Source: Actinomycetota bacterium (lineage in GTDB: Bacteria; Actinomycetota; Acidimicrobiia; Acidimicrobiales; Microtrichaceae). Taken from it: 6,842 nt of DNA. Made by a program: the position numbers and the translations under genes. The stretch lies in contig WLLG01000113.1 of the NCBI GenBank assembly GCA_009700815.1, positions 1 to 6,842 on the forward strand. The letters run 5' to 3'. This document shows, piece after piece, positions 6,751 through 6,842 of the stretch. How positions within the stretch are numbered: position 1 is the first letter of the stretch; every line of letters starts with the position of its first letter. The notes under the pieces were generated by a model, which was not told the origin of the DNA, searched no databases, and saw nothing but the letters and a program-made list of their open reading frames with translations.

Positions 6751-6777
6751 GGTCAGTTGCTGAAGCGAACTCTGACC
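6751..6777 (-). terminator. Imperfect hairpin near the right window edge
   Basis: GGTCAG (6751-6756) and CTGACC (6772-6777) form a perfect 6-bp stem that can extend inward through TT/AA and GC/GC around a TTCA loop, with small bulges. On the minus strand it begins 1 nt after a TGA (6781-6779) that closes a frame entering from the edge, as a Rho-independent terminator might, but no U-run follows. It also abuts the TAACCT box, so it could instead be a regulatory site. Confidence 0.3.
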
Positions 6778-6842
6778 TTCATGTACTCAGTTTCGCAAGC
6801 TTGGCCACTCTCTGTTCCACGTAGATTCCGCCTAGAGGAATG
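6753..6842 (-). other. Unresolved edge: possible C-terminus of a truncated minus-strand gene
   Basis: Two minus-strand frames are open from the window edge. One ends at TGA 6781-6779 (about 20 codons, ending GIYVEQRVAKLAKLST). The other ends at TGA 6755-6753 (29 codons, ending TEYMKVRVRFSN). On the + strand a frame beginning ATG 6739 also stays open to the edge. Third-position GC does not separate the three. The run of minus-strand genes, and a hairpin just after the first stop, favour the 20-codon frame slightly. No family is recognisable in any of them. Confidence 0.3.

Noticed and set aside
1..6842. CRISPR arrays, tRNA or rRNA genes, insertion sequences, phage genes or defence systems
   Set aside because: No repeat-spacer pattern, cloverleaf, transposase, integrase or terminal repeats were found; the genes are tightly packed and look like ordinary chromosomal genes.

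Overview
The window looks like chromosomal DNA from an actinobacterium of moderate GC (not counted; it looks near the low-to-mid 50s percent). The assignment rests on three things. The 244-aa cysteine-rich protein belongs to a family I recall mainly from actinobacteria. The 568-aa DEAD-box helicase has a C-terminal DbpA-type RNA-binding domain, like mycobacterial DeaD. Two of the four complete genes start with GTG. Lineage below the phylum cannot be fixed from this sequence alone.

Layout. Bases 2-583 on the + strand are the C-terminal third or so of a flavoprotein (HI0933/YhiN-like, PP_4765 subgroup) cut by the window edge. It converges, with only 3 bp between the stop codons, on four complete minus-strand genes. 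Read in the direction of transcription (right to left) these are: a 9-cysteine conserved protein (6738-6004); a large membrane-anchored enzyme with YceI, cytochrome c and peptidylglycine-monooxygenase-type copper domains (5916-3685); a DeaD-type helicase (3566-1860); and an RlmG-like 23S rRNA guanine-N2 methyltransferase (1768-587). The last 100 bases hold a hairpin and one or more open frames running off the window edge that I could not resolve.

How they may work together. The helicase and RlmG both act on ribosomal RNA or ribosome assembly, lie in the same direction and could share a transcript across a 91-bp gap. The copper/heme enzyme appears to be its own unit: it has a good Shine-Dalgarno, and a TTGCCA-N10-TGGCAA inverted repeat sits just upstream. 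The cysteine-rich protein may coordinate a metal and lies 87 bp upstream of the copper enzyme on the same strand, but a functional link is speculative.

Most interesting feature. The 743-aa fusion joins a predicted lipid/isoprenoid-binding YceI domain, a single-heme c domain (CASCH, MPPWP) and a PHM-like dicopper domain in which all expected copper ligands can be seen. It reads as a self-contained extracytoplasmic monooxygenase whose electrons may come through its own heme instead of from ascorbate. Its substrate is unknown.
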